Below are positions 17,783 to 25,629 of a DNA stretch of 64,000 bases, one piece after another (the first letter of the stretch is position 1; every line of letters starts with the position of its first letter). Both the position numbers and the translations under genes were made by a program. Source of the stretch: Laceyella sediminis (GTDB taxonomy: Bacteria; Bacillota; Bacilli; Thermoactinomycetales; Thermoactinomycetaceae); contig NZ_PVTZ01000005.1 in NCBI RefSeq assembly GCF_003003125.1, positions 150,791-214,790 of the forward strand, in the 5' to 3' direction. The notes under the pieces were generated by a model, which searched no databases, was not told the origin of the DNA, and saw only the letters and a program-made list of their open reading frames with translations.

Positions 17783-19918
17783 CTAACGTAACACTTCCTC
17801 ACCGCCCAATTCACCCAGCCCATGCCGCGCCGCTTTTTCCAACAGCGGAGAAGAGCGCTCAGAAGACATCATCACCAAATGATGCAAAGCCCGGGTGCAA
17901 CCTACGAACAACAGTTTAGCATGGAGCTCATCTACAGGATAGCGCCCCTCATCCACTTCCACCAAAATGACGGCGTCAAACTCCATTCCCTTGGTCAAAT
18001 AAATAGGGATCACCGAAATGCCCCCGTGATATTCAGCCTGCGTGGAAGTGATCAGATGCGCCTCCACCCATTGGTCGCGCAACTCGGCCGCTATTCTCTC
18101 ACTCTCCGCTTCTGTCCGCGTCACCACGGCCACGGTGCCAACCCCTCGCTCGATCAAGGCCTGCACTTCCCGAGCCAACAACACATTCCGCTCCGCCGCC
18201 GACACGGACAACATCCGCACCGGGTCCCCACTTCGATAAACAGGAGTAGCCACTGCCACACCTTTGGCATAATCCCGGACAATCTCATTGGCAAACTGAA
18301 TGATTTCCATGGTTGAACGATAGCTCTTGTTCAATTGCACATACCGGCACGTGCCTTCCGCAAACAAGTCCATCAATTCACGCCACACTGTAATCCCTTT
18401 ATGGACATGGATGTTTTGTAACAGATCGCCCAATATAGTGAAAGAGTTGCTTTGGCAAAATCGTTGCAACACCGCCAGCTGATAAGGAGATACATCTTGC
18501 GCTTCATCGATCACCACATGATCAAACGTTTTTTCGTTAGAAATCCCGTGCAACGCAACATGGATGTGCAGCAATGGAGCCAAATCGGTAACGCCGACCT
18601 GCTTTCGTTTCAACTTTTGGACAAACGCCGCGGGTGGCGCAACATCGAATTCGGCTGACTTCGTGCTGATTAGGTGCTGATACCATGACCAAGGAGTCGG
18701 TTGGGGCCATGCCTTCATATAGGTGCGCAACCGCTGGTTGGCTTGTTTGCGAATCTTCCCCCGCGGATCGATATCACGCAACTCTTTCAACTCCATCTCT
18801 AACCAGCGCTTCAATCTCGCAAATACGCGTTCTTTCCGCTTCAGAAGTGGATAATGCCGATACTCTTCCGCAAACCAACGTCGGATCTCCTCCGCTGACA
18901 ACACTTTGCCTTCCCAAGGCGAAAACGGCTTTTCCGGCACAAACGTCGCTTCCAGCTCCGTCAAAGACGCTGCGACCCGATCATGAAACGCAAGGCTTCC
19001 TTTATATCGGAACCAGGCCAACTCCGCTAGATCGACGGTACCCCCCATCGTGAATTCATCCGCCCATTCCTTTTCCACAGGCGGCGGCAACTCGTCGTCA
19101 AAAAAATCATAGGCCCAGTCGGCAAAGGTGAATTGCTGCACATCGCCCACGCCCAATTCAGGCAACACGTCCGAGATATAATCGACAAACATGCGGTTGG
19201 GAGCAAAGATGACAAACCGTTCCGCCCGTAGCTGTTCTTGATACTGGTACAGCAAATAAGCCAAGCGGTGCAAAGCGACCGTGGTTTTACCACTCCCTGG
19301 CACCCCTTGAATTACGAGCGGGATGTTACGTTCGGCGCGGATGATTTGGTCTTGTTCATGCTGGATCGTGGACACGATATCCCTTAAGCGGTTGTCTTTC
19401 TTTTCACCCAAACGGTAAAGCAAAAATTCATCCACCATCCCAGATGACTTTTCTCCCCGCACATAACTGTCAACCACCCGCTGAATCTGTTGCTTGCGAA
19501 TCGCGATATTCCGCTTCAAATACACCGTCCCCTCAATCACTCCTTCAGGGGAGGAGTACTCAGCGCGGTCCGTCTCTCCTGTGAATGAATAAAATAAGCT
19601 GGCGACAGGAGCCCGCCAATCAATGACCAGCGGCGCGTTTTCCTTGTCATCCTGCACGCCGACTTTGCCGATATAGAGCGGTGTCGGCTCGTCTTTGCCG
19701 TCCTCTGCAAAATCCAACCTTCCAAAATAAGGCTCATTTCGGGCGATACGCAATTGTCTTAACCGATTTTGCCGTTGATGGTCGAGCGCCTGTTCCACCA
19801 AGTCCTCGCCTCGGTAACGCGGCATTCCCTCCAACTCAACCAGTTGCTTTTCGATTTTTTCCAACATCACTTGCAATCGGGCTTCTTCCTGTGCGTAAGC
19901 CTCGTTCAACCTTACCAC
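17783..19918 (-). CDS. helD: RNA polymerase-recycling helicase-like ATPase HelD
   Basis: 711 aa superfamily I (UvrD-like) ATPase. The N-terminal coiled coil (about 1-60) is the part that, in known HelD proteins, enters the RNA polymerase secondary channel. Walker A is GVPGSGKTT at 204-212 and Walker B is VIDEAQDVSPYQ in the middle. C-terminal motifs include LTKGMEFDAVILVEVDEGRYP and LLFVGCTRALH. HelD removes stalled RNA polymerase from nucleic acid. The length fits the Bacillus type. The GTG start at 19918 follows AGGGAAGGG at short spacing. Confidence 0.93.
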   Translation of the reverse strand: MVRLNEAYAQEEARLQVMLEKIEKQLVELEGMPRYRGEDLVEQALDHQRQNRLRQLRIARNEPYFGRLDFAEDGKDEPTPLYIGKVGVQDDKENAPLVIDWRAPVASLFYSFTGETDRAEYSSPEGVIEGTVYLKRNIAIRKQQIQRVVDSYVRGEKSSGMVDEFLLYRLGEKKDNRLRDIVSTIQHEQDQIIRAERNIPLVIQGVPGSGKTTVALHRLAYLLYQYQEQLRAERFVIFAPNRMFVDYISDVLPELGVGDVQQFTFADWAYDFFDDELPPPVEKEWADEFTMGGTVDLAELAWFRYKGSLAFHDRVAASLTELEATFVPEKPFSPWEGKVLSAEEIRRWFAEEYRHYPLLKRKERVFARLKRWLEMELKELRDIDPRGKIRKQANQRLRTYMKAWPQPTPWSWYQHLISTKSAEFDVAPPAAFVQKLKRKQVGVTDLAPLLHIHVALHGISNEKTFDHVVIDEAQDVSPYQLAVLQRFCQSNSFTILGDLLQNIHVHKGITVWRELMDLFAEGTCRYVQLNKSYRSTMEIIQFANEIVRDYAKGVAVATPVYRSGDPVRMLSVSAAERNVLLAREVQALIERGVGTVAVVTRTEAESERIAAELRDQWVEAHLITSTQAEYHGGISVIPIYLTKGMEFDAVILVEVDEGRYPVDELHAKLLFVGCTRALHHLVMMSSERSSPLLEKAARHGLGELGGEEVLR

Positions 19919-19948
19919 AACCCTTCCCTTTTGCTTATGGGACAGTGA

Positions 19949-19978
19949 AAAGCACCCGCTCTGCGCTAGGTGCTTATG
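19949..19978 (-). terminator. Intrinsic terminator after the signal peptidase homologue
   Basis: On the minus strand AAGCACC pairs with GGGTGCTT and is followed by TTC, between the signal peptidase homologue and helD. Confidence 0.55.
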
Positions 19979-20057
19979 CTATAGATGTATCCGTTTTCAA
20001 TTTTGCGTCTTGAAAGACATCATCGGAAATATAGCATAAAAGAACAAAAGCCAAAAA

Positions 20058-20522
20058 TCAATAGATGATCTTGCCTAACAACTGATCCTCGTGGATGGTT
20101 CCCAGTCGGCGGCTGTCAAGCGTGTCCAGCCGGTCGTCGCTCAACAGATAATACTCATCTTCGGGAATTTGGACAGGCGCGGTGTCGATAATGCCTTTGG
20201 CTCGGGCCACGTAAGGCTCACGCACCAATTGCCCGTTGATATAGACCTTGCTATCTTTGATCTCAACTTTTTGTTTAGGCAGGCCGATCACCCGCCTAAC
20301 CAGCGGTTTGCCCGAATTTGAACGAAACACGACCAGATCCCCTTGTTCCAGGGACAGCGGATAGTTCGCCACCAGGCAAAACTCTTTATTCTTCAGTGTC
20401 GGTTCCATTCCGACACCATGCACCTGGTAAATTCCGAAAAACAACCGCAAGCCAAGCGCCAGGCCGGCTAAACCGATAATGGCATACAACAAAAGGTGGA
20501 GTGTTTTGGGTGAATCGGACAA
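20058..20522 (-). CDS. Signal peptidase I homologue lacking catalytic Ser and Lys
   Basis: 154 aa with one N-terminal membrane helix (LHLLLYAIIGLAGLALGL) and the S26 peptidase fold: GMEPTL, GDLVVF, VRRVIGLP and the SDDRLDTLDSRRLG box. In active type I signal peptidases the sequence is SMxPT with the nucleophile serine, and KRxxGLPGD with the general-base lysine. Here Gly38 (codon GGA) replaces the serine and Arg76 (codon AGG) replaces the lysine, so it should not cut by the known Ser-Lys mechanism. The start is a TTG (20520-20522) behind AAGGGAT. The rest of the fold looks well conserved, so it may be a pseudo-protease rather than decaying DNA. Confidence 0.85.
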   Translation of the reverse strand: MSDSPKTLHLLLYAIIGLAGLALGLRLFFGIYQVHGVGMEPTLKNKEFCLVANYPLSLEQGDLVVFRSNSGKPLVRRVIGLPKQKVEIKDSKVYINGQLVREPYVARAKGIIDTAPVQIPEDEYYLLSDDRLDTLDSRRLGTIHEDQLLGKIIY

Positions 20523-20768
20523 ATGGGATCCCTTCCTTTGTCTCTACATGTGTGATGGCGTTGGCAACGACACTTTCTTTTCATCATAATATAACAACGG
20601 TTAAAAATAATCGAACATTTATTGAAGTATAATAGCGAATATTATTCATTTTAAAATAATTATTTCATATTCGTCTATCCGCTTTCATGTGTTACAATGC
20701 CATGGAGAAGTTTTCTAGGGACTGGACGGAGAAAAAACACGCGGCTTAAGCCGTGTACACAGAGCAAC

Positions 20769-20813
20769 AAAAGCCCGGGAGGATATCAACTAGGATACCT
20801 CCCGGGCTTTTTA
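20769..20813 (-). terminator. Strong, probably bidirectional terminator
   Basis: AAAAGCCCGGGAGG pairs with CCTCCCGGGCTTTTT. The minus-strand copy lies just after the gene at 20851-21651, and both strands carry T runs. Confidence 0.85.
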
Positions 20814-20850
20814 CGCCATCGGCGTTTTTACCCATTCAACCTCTGTTGCG

Positions 20851-21651
20851 TCAATCACTGACAAACTGTCCACTCAACCAAAAAACGCCCTTGCAAATTC
20901 CACCGACCTGCGGGTGCCCATCGACGGTTTGCGGCGCGGACACCACATCGATCGTCCCCCCCAGCGTCTTGACTAACAACGCCCAATAATCTTGGCCGGA
21001 ATACGCGTTGGTTTTCCGCTCACAGGCCAGCACGCGGCCCGACAGCATCGCTTCTGCCCGGGGTTCGCCGCCTCCATCCGGATCGGCAAACAATCCGGTC
21101 GGGATAAATGATTCCACCGTCATCGGCATGTCCGGATCATTTGCGGCTTGATACTCTGCTTCATCTGCATAGCAACTCAATTCATAAGCAAATGCGGCGA
21201 TCTGCACGGAGACCGTCTGCGGCAACGATTGCAAGCGTCGCATCGGCCCGTACTCCGGCACCTCGAACAAGAAAGGATAATCGCCCCTCGCTTCCTCCCC
21301 CACCAAACCGGCTTTGGGATTTGCCCAGGCGAAGTAAGAGAGCTCCAACGGCAACTGATCGCGGGTCAGCACTTTTTCCAGCCGGGCGGTCATCCGCCCC
21401 TGTCCCCGATAATGGGGATGGAGATCGATGATACGCCCTTGCTCATCGAAAGGTAACGTTAATTGCTCCCCGCCGGGCAACAAATACTCCACATAGTGGC
21501 TGTCCGGCGTCTTCACTTCCCGCCCTGCCCCCTGCAAAATGTGCTGGTCAACCAATGCTTCTATATCGTCGTCTGTGGCAATGCGAAACCCAATACTACT
21601 GTAATGATTGGACACGTCATCCGCTCCGTTTCTGTTAAAGTCGAAGTCCAT
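20851..21651 (-). CDS. Unrecognised cytoplasmic protein
   Basis: 266 aa from the ATG at 21649-21651 (MDFDFNRNGADDVSNH); a longer in-frame reading would run through a GC-rich hairpin and is unlikely. There is no signal peptide or membrane helix. Notable segments are IDDLHPHYRG-like IIDLHPHYRGQGRMTA, ELSYFAWANPKAGLVGEEAR, and a C-terminal OB-like stretch SGRVLACERKTNAYSGQDYW followed by TLGGTIDVV. I cannot assign a family. The upstream ribosome binding site is weak. Confidence 0.65.
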   Translation of the reverse strand: MDFDFNRNGADDVSNHYSSIGFRIATDDDIEALVDQHILQGAGREVKTPDSHYVEYLLPGGEQLTLPFDEQGRIIDLHPHYRGQGRMTARLEKVLTRDQLPLELSYFAWANPKAGLVGEEARGDYPFLFEVPEYGPMRRLQSLPQTVSVQIAAFAYELSCYADEAEYQAANDPDMPMTVESFIPTGLFADPDGGGEPRAEAMLSGRVLACERKTNAYSGQDYWALLVKTLGGTIDVVSAPQTVDGHPQVGGICKGVFWLSGQFVSD

Positions 21652-21687
21652 TGTATACAAAGACCCGCTACACGCGCCAGCCGCTTC

Positions 21688-21720
21688 CATAAAAAAACAC
21701 GCCCGGCGCATTGCCGGGGG
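21688..21720 (-). terminator. GC-rich hairpin with T run in the leader of the 20851-21651 gene
   Basis: On the minus strand CCCGGC-AATGC-GCCGGG is followed by CGTG and seven T. It precedes the gene at 20851-21651 rather than following a gene, so it may act as an attenuator or mark a short leader transcript. No aptamer was recognised. Confidence 0.5.
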
Positions 21721-21818
21721 CGGGCATCCCCTCCGGCGCCAGTAGGTTTCCCGCCTGGGCCAATTTACTTGATTCAAGCCAGCGAACATGGTAAAGATGA
21801 GAGGTGGAGGGATGAAGC

Positions 21819-22526
21819 GTGAGATTAAAAGTAATGTTGTTAAACATGCACCACGGCCGCGGATGCGATGGACGGTGGGACATGGAGAGGGTTTTGCATG
21901 TGCTCAGAACCGCCAAAGCGGATGTGATCGGATTGAATGAAGTGGATCGGTGCTTTTCCAGACGAAGTTGCTATCTGGATCAAGCCCATTGGTTGGCTCA
22001 ACGGCTGGGGATGCACCATTTATTCGGCAAAGCCCAAACCCTTGGCCCCGACCGCCAATTTGGCAACGCCATATTATCCCGTCTGCCCATTCTCGCGTCA
22101 CAGAACCATCTTTTTCGAAGCCGCATCGCCGAAAACCGGTCATTGCTGGAAGCCAAGCTGAAGTTTCATGGGCGGGCGATTAAGGTTTATCTCTCCCATC
22201 TTCCTCTCAACCCTTGGCTTCACCGCAAGCAAACAGATTTCATCCTGCATCGGGTGACACAAGAGACCCACCCTGTCATTCTGATGGGCAATTGGAACAT
22301 GCGCCCCGATTCCGCCGCTTGGCGAAAGCTGTCATCCCACCTGACGGACATCAGTCGAGCCAAAGGCAAAAAGTTGCTCACCTATCCGGCACCCCATCCA
22401 CGCTGGCAATTGGACTATATCTTTGTCAGCCCGGAATGGCGAGTGATCCAGGCAGAAGTCTCCACTCCCCTGCCGCAAGGTTCCGACCATCTCCCCTTAA
22501 TCGCCAAACTGCGGCTGGATGATTAA
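21819..22526 (+). CDS. Endonuclease/exonuclease/phosphatase-fold protein with changed active-site Asp
   Basis: 235 aa from a GTG start eight bases after GGAGGG. EEP-fold motifs are in the right order: LLNMHHG, GLNEVD with the metal-binding Glu41, SHLPL with His127, MGNWNM at 156-161, LDYIFVS, and the C-terminal SDHLPL with Asp223-His224. In most members the fourth motif is GDxN, whose Asp is the catalytic base (Asp210 in APE1-type enzymes). Here it is Asn158 (codon AAT). No signal peptide is seen. It could be a weak or altered phosphodiesterase; the substrate is unknown. Confidence 0.85.
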   Translation: MRLKVMLLNMHHGRGCDGRWDMERVLHVLRTAKADVIGLNEVDRCFSRRSCYLDQAHWLAQRLGMHHLFGKAQTLGPDRQFGNAILSRLPILASQNHLFRSRIAENRSLLEAKLKFHGRAIKVYLSHLPLNPWLHRKQTDFILHRVTQETHPVILMGNWNMRPDSAAWRKLSSHLTDISRAKGKKLLTYPAPHPRWQLDYIFVSPEWRVIQAEVSTPLPQGSDHLPLIAKLRLDD

Positions 22527-22723
22527 GTCTTAGACAAAATTTCCTTGACCCGACCCACCTGTCCATCTTGCAAGCGTACCTTGATCCCGTGCGGATGTGT
22601 CGGTGAATTCGTCGAGATCTCCTTCACCACTCCCTGAGTTAACTTCCCTGTCCGCTGATCCCGCTTCAACACAATCCGTACTTCCATCCCTGGTGCAATG
22701 TTAGCGCGTGTCCGTCCATCCAT
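22523..22723 (-). CDS. ywbE: YwbE-family small protein
   Basis: 66 aa from the ATG at 22721-22723, with GGGAGG upstream. It matches the YwbE family: MDGRTRANIAPGMEVRIVLK at the N-terminus, then DQRTGKLTQGVVKEI and HPHGIKVRLQDGQVGRV. The fold is a small beta-barrel of unknown function. Its stop overlaps the end of the convergent EEP-fold gene by four bases. Confidence 0.9.
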   Translation of the reverse strand: MDGRTRANIAPGMEVRIVLKRDQRTGKLTQGVVKEISTNSPTHPHGIKVRLQDGQVGRVKEILSKT

Positions 22724-22739
22724 CTGGTGAACCTCCCAT

Positions 22740-22776
22740 GAGAAAAGCTTGCCATGTGGCAAGGCAAGCTTTTTCC
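22740..22776 (-). terminator. Intrinsic terminator between the 22859 gene and ywbE
   Basis: AAAAGCTTGCC and GGCAAGCTTTTT form a near-perfect inverted repeat with T runs on both strands. It would end the transcript of the gene at 22859-23614. Confidence 0.7.
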
Positions 22777-22858
22777 ATAGTATATCCCGATTCACCCACC
22801 CCTGCGAAGCAAAAGATCCCCATCCTCCGCTCCGCCACGGGACAACTGCCCTTCATCG

Positions 22859-23614
22859 CTAACAGCAATCCCAGAAAAAACTCCCTTCAGGTCGCTCGCG
22901 ATCGGGCCGGATGAAGAAATATCCCATTCCCGAATCGCCAAAGTTGACAAAGTCGAGGTAAGCGATGCCTTCTTCCTTACTGCGGCTCATGAAGAGCGGT
23001 CCCTCTGTGGGCGACTGATAAATCGAACGCCCAAGCTGATCCTTCCGCCACAACTCCGGTGGAATGTTGTCTATCACTTTCAAAAAGCAATCGATCTGCC
23101 CGGCAAAAGTAGCCGCATCCCCACCCGGCTTTTGGATGAATGTGGGGGTTCCCTTCAGCTTGGTCTCCATCTCAGGTAGGCTCGGACAGGCTTTCCCACC
23201 TTCCTCCAAGCGCTGGAAAATACGAACATAATCCTCCGGTGAAATGCCATCCTCCTTCTCCCGCCAACCGACAACAGTGACTGATGGCAACAGCGCGGAG
23301 GCCGAAGTGGGCCGCTCCGTCCATCTGCCTGTGCACTGCTCTGCCTCTAGAAAAACAAAGGCATGTTCCTCATAACAGTGATCCTCCTCATTTTGGCACA
23401 AAAAAAGATAGACACGTCTGCCCTCGCGCCCGAGATCGATCCGCTCCGGATGATGGGCAAACTGTGCCAGCAAAGGCATCGCCCGACCACAATCCGAACA
23501 AGACGGCCACAACGCTTCCGGCAATCCCCAAGGCCGTCCCCCATACTGATCGACAAAAGAAAAAGGTTCGGGCCAACATTCACTCATAACCAAAGTGGGA
23601 ACGAAGCTTTTCAT
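22859..23614 (-). CDS. DUF1963/YwqG-like protein (tentative)
   Basis: 251 aa soluble protein. A Cys-containing segment CSDCGRAMPLLAQF followed by RVYLFLCQNEE and EHAFVFLEAE recalls the DUF1963 (YwqG) family, in which a CxxC precedes an LLQF/LLAQ strand. The C-terminus has YLDFVNFGDSGMGYFFI and ends in WDCC. Function is unknown. The ATG at 23614 begins MKSFVPTL; no strong ribosome binding site is visible, and the N-terminus is uncertain. Confidence 0.6.
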   Translation of the reverse strand: MKSFVPTLVMSECWPEPFSFVDQYGGRPWGLPEALWPSCSDCGRAMPLLAQFAHHPERIDLGREGRRVYLFLCQNEEDHCYEEHAFVFLEAEQCTGRWTERPTSASALLPSVTVVGWREKEDGISPEDYVRIFQRLEEGGKACPSLPEMETKLKGTPTFIQKPGGDAATFAGQIDCFLKVIDNIPPELWRKDQLGRSIYQSPTEGPLFMSRSKEEGIAYLDFVNFGDSGMGYFFIRPDRERPEGSFFWDCC

Positions 23615-23701
23615 CGCTGATCAACCCCCGAATACGAATACATGTTCGCATTCCATTTTATAAAAAAAACGCAGGCGGAACAATCCCATTTTTCCAGCCA
23701 T

Positions 23702-23732
23702 AAAAAAGGCGGGGAAACGTCCCCACCTGTAC
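23702..23732 (-). terminator. Intrinsic terminator after the ABC-F gene
   Basis: On the minus strand GGTGGGG-ACGTTT-CCCCGCC is followed by six T. Confidence 0.8.
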
Positions 23733-23803
23733 TTGCCCATAAAAAGATTCCTAAGCCGATGTGAAATTTTCGCCCCAGGTGGTCAGCATCCCCATGTGAC
23801 CTA

Positions 23804-25360
23804 TTAAAACACTTTTGTCGTCCACGCTTCGCAATTCCACACATCGGTCACCACGTCACGATAAAACTCCGGCTCGTGGCAGATGATCAGCACGCTTCCT
23901 TTATACGCTTTTAATGCCCGCTTCAGCTCATCTTTGGCATCCACATCCAAGTGGTTGGTCGGTTCGTCCAACACCAGCAGGTTGGTTTCTCTGTTGATCA
24001 GCTTGCACAGGCGCACTTTGGCTTTCTCCCCGCCGCTTAGCACCTCCACTTTGCTTTCGATATGCTTTGTTGTCAAGCCGCACTTAGCAAGGGCGGCGCG
24101 CACTTCAAACTGCGTAAATCCGGGAAACTCATTCCAAATCTCTTCGATGCATGTGTTGTGATTGGCCGTCTTGATCTCTTGTTCAAAGTAGCCGATGTGT
24201 AAATACTCCCCCCGTTCCACCGTGCCAGAGAGGGGTTGAATCTCACCCAAGATGCTACGCAACAACGTCGTTTTCCCGATCCCGTTCGCCCCGATCAAAG
24301 CGATCTTCTGCCCACGCTCCATCCGCAAATCCAGCGGGCGGGACAAAGGCTCATCATAACCGATGACCAATTGGCGCGTCTCAAAAATTAATTTGCCGGA
24401 TGTACGTGCTTCTTTAAAGTGAAATTCCGGTTTCGGCTTCTCCTTAGCCAGCTCAATCACTTCCATTTTGTCTAGCTTCTTCTGGCGGGACATCGCCATA
24501 TTCCTTGTGGACACCCGCGCTTTGTTGCGTTGTACAAAATCTTTCAGCTCCGCGATTTCTTGCTGTTGCTTTTTATAGGCCGCTTCCAACTGTTGTTTCT
24601 TGGCTTCGTATACCTGCTTAAAACGATCATAATCACCCACATATCGGTTCAGCTGCTGGTTTTCCATATGGTAGACCAGATTGATCACACTGTTCAAAAA
24701 GGGAATATCATGCGAGATGAGGATAAACGCATTTTCATATTCTTGCAAATAACGTTGTAGCCATGTGATATGTTGCTCATCCAGATAGTTCGTCGGCTCG
24801 TCCAACAGCAGGATATCCGGCTTCTCCAGCAGGAGCTTGGCCAAAAGCACCTTTGTCCGCTGCCCCCCACTTAACTCATGCACATCCCGATCTAAACCGA
24901 TATCCTCCAATCCGAGTCCTCTGGCGATCTCCACCACCTTGGCGTCGATCGTGTAGAAATCGTTGTTGGTTAGCAAATCCTGCAAGGGGGCCACCTCTTC
25001 CATCAGCCGTTCCAGCTCGTCCGGCGTGGCCTCCGCCATCTTGGCATATATTTCGTTCATTTCCGCTTCGATATCAAACAAATATTGAAACGCGCTTTTC
25101 AGCACATCACGAATCGTCATCCCTTTTTTCAGCGCGGCATGTTGATCAAGATAGCCGACGCGCACTTTGGAAGCCCACTCGATTTTGCCCTCATCCGGCT
25201 CCAGCTTCCCAGTGATGATGTTCATGAAAGTGGATTTCCCTTCACCATTGGCCCCGATCAGGCCGACGTGTTCCCCTTTGAGCAACCGGAACGACACATC
25301 TTGGAAAATCGCGCGGTCGCCAAACCCGTGGCTTAAGTTTTTAACTGTCAGAATGCTCAT
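23804..25360 (-). CDS. ykpA: ABC-F ATPase, YkpA/YbiT type
   Basis: 518 aa from the ATG at 25358-25360 (GGAAGAGAG upstream; an in-frame GTG nine bases earlier is possible). It has two ABC domains without membrane segments: Walker A GANGEGKST and GANGIGKTT, signatures LSGGQRTK and LSGGEKAK, and Walker B with DEPTNYLD and DEPTNHLD. Between them is a charged coiled-coil linker (VYEAKKQQLEAAYKKQQQEI). ABC-F proteins bind the ribosome; the YkpA/YbiT group is housekeeping-like rather than a dedicated antibiotic-resistance type. It is a single-gene unit. Confidence 0.93.
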   Translation of the reverse strand: MSILTVKNLSHGFGDRAIFQDVSFRLLKGEHVGLIGANGEGKSTFMNIITGKLEPDEGKIEWASKVRVGYLDQHAALKKGMTIRDVLKSAFQYLFDIEAEMNEIYAKMAEATPDELERLMEEVAPLQDLLTNNDFYTIDAKVVEIARGLGLEDIGLDRDVHELSGGQRTKVLLAKLLLEKPDILLLDEPTNYLDEQHITWLQRYLQEYENAFILISHDIPFLNSVINLVYHMENQQLNRYVGDYDRFKQVYEAKKQQLEAAYKKQQQEIAELKDFVQRNKARVSTRNMAMSRQKKLDKMEVIELAKEKPKPEFHFKEARTSGKLIFETRQLVIGYDEPLSRPLDLRMERGQKIALIGANGIGKTTLLRSILGEIQPLSGTVERGEYLHIGYFEQEIKTANHNTCIEEIWNEFPGFTQFEVRAALAKCGLTTKHIESKVEVLSGGEKAKVRLCKLINRETNLLVLDEPTNHLDVDAKDELKRALKAYKGSVLIICHEPEFYRDVVTDVWNCEAWTTKVF

Positions 25361-25571
25361 GTGCGACACTCTCTTCCATTTATACTGAAGCTTCTATGCT
25401 AAAGCTTTCATCCACACCCAATAACCCCCGACCGATCAGGAGCGCATCCATTTGAGTGTAGCATGTCTTTCCTACTAGCACCATCCCGGATTTGTTAAAA
25501 ACCAAGCGCCAAAAATCGGGCGAGGGGGAAGTCATTTGATAGCGGAGTGACTTGAAGCCAGCCTCAAAGCA

Positions 25572-25608
25572 AAAATCCCCCATCGGCTACAGTTGCCGAT
25601 AGGGGCTT
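25572..25608 (-). terminator. Intrinsic terminator after the GH15 gene
   Basis: On the minus strand CCCCTATCGGC pairs with GCCGATGGGG, followed by ATTTTTGC, 20 bases after the GH15 stop. Confidence 0.85.
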
Positions 25609-25629
25609 CACTTATAGGGCCATGGTTGT

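Noticed and set aside
21690..21765. Possible ZTP riboswitch: CCGCCTGGGC on the plus strand upstream of the EEP-fold gene
   Set aside because: The upstream half of the ZTP consensus is absent and the gene is unrelated to folate or purine synthesis; a chance match in GC-rich DNA.
25380..25583. 67-residue minus-strand frame between ykpA and the GH15 gene
   Set aside because: Its start lies inside the GH15 terminator hairpin, with no ribosome binding site or recognisable product.
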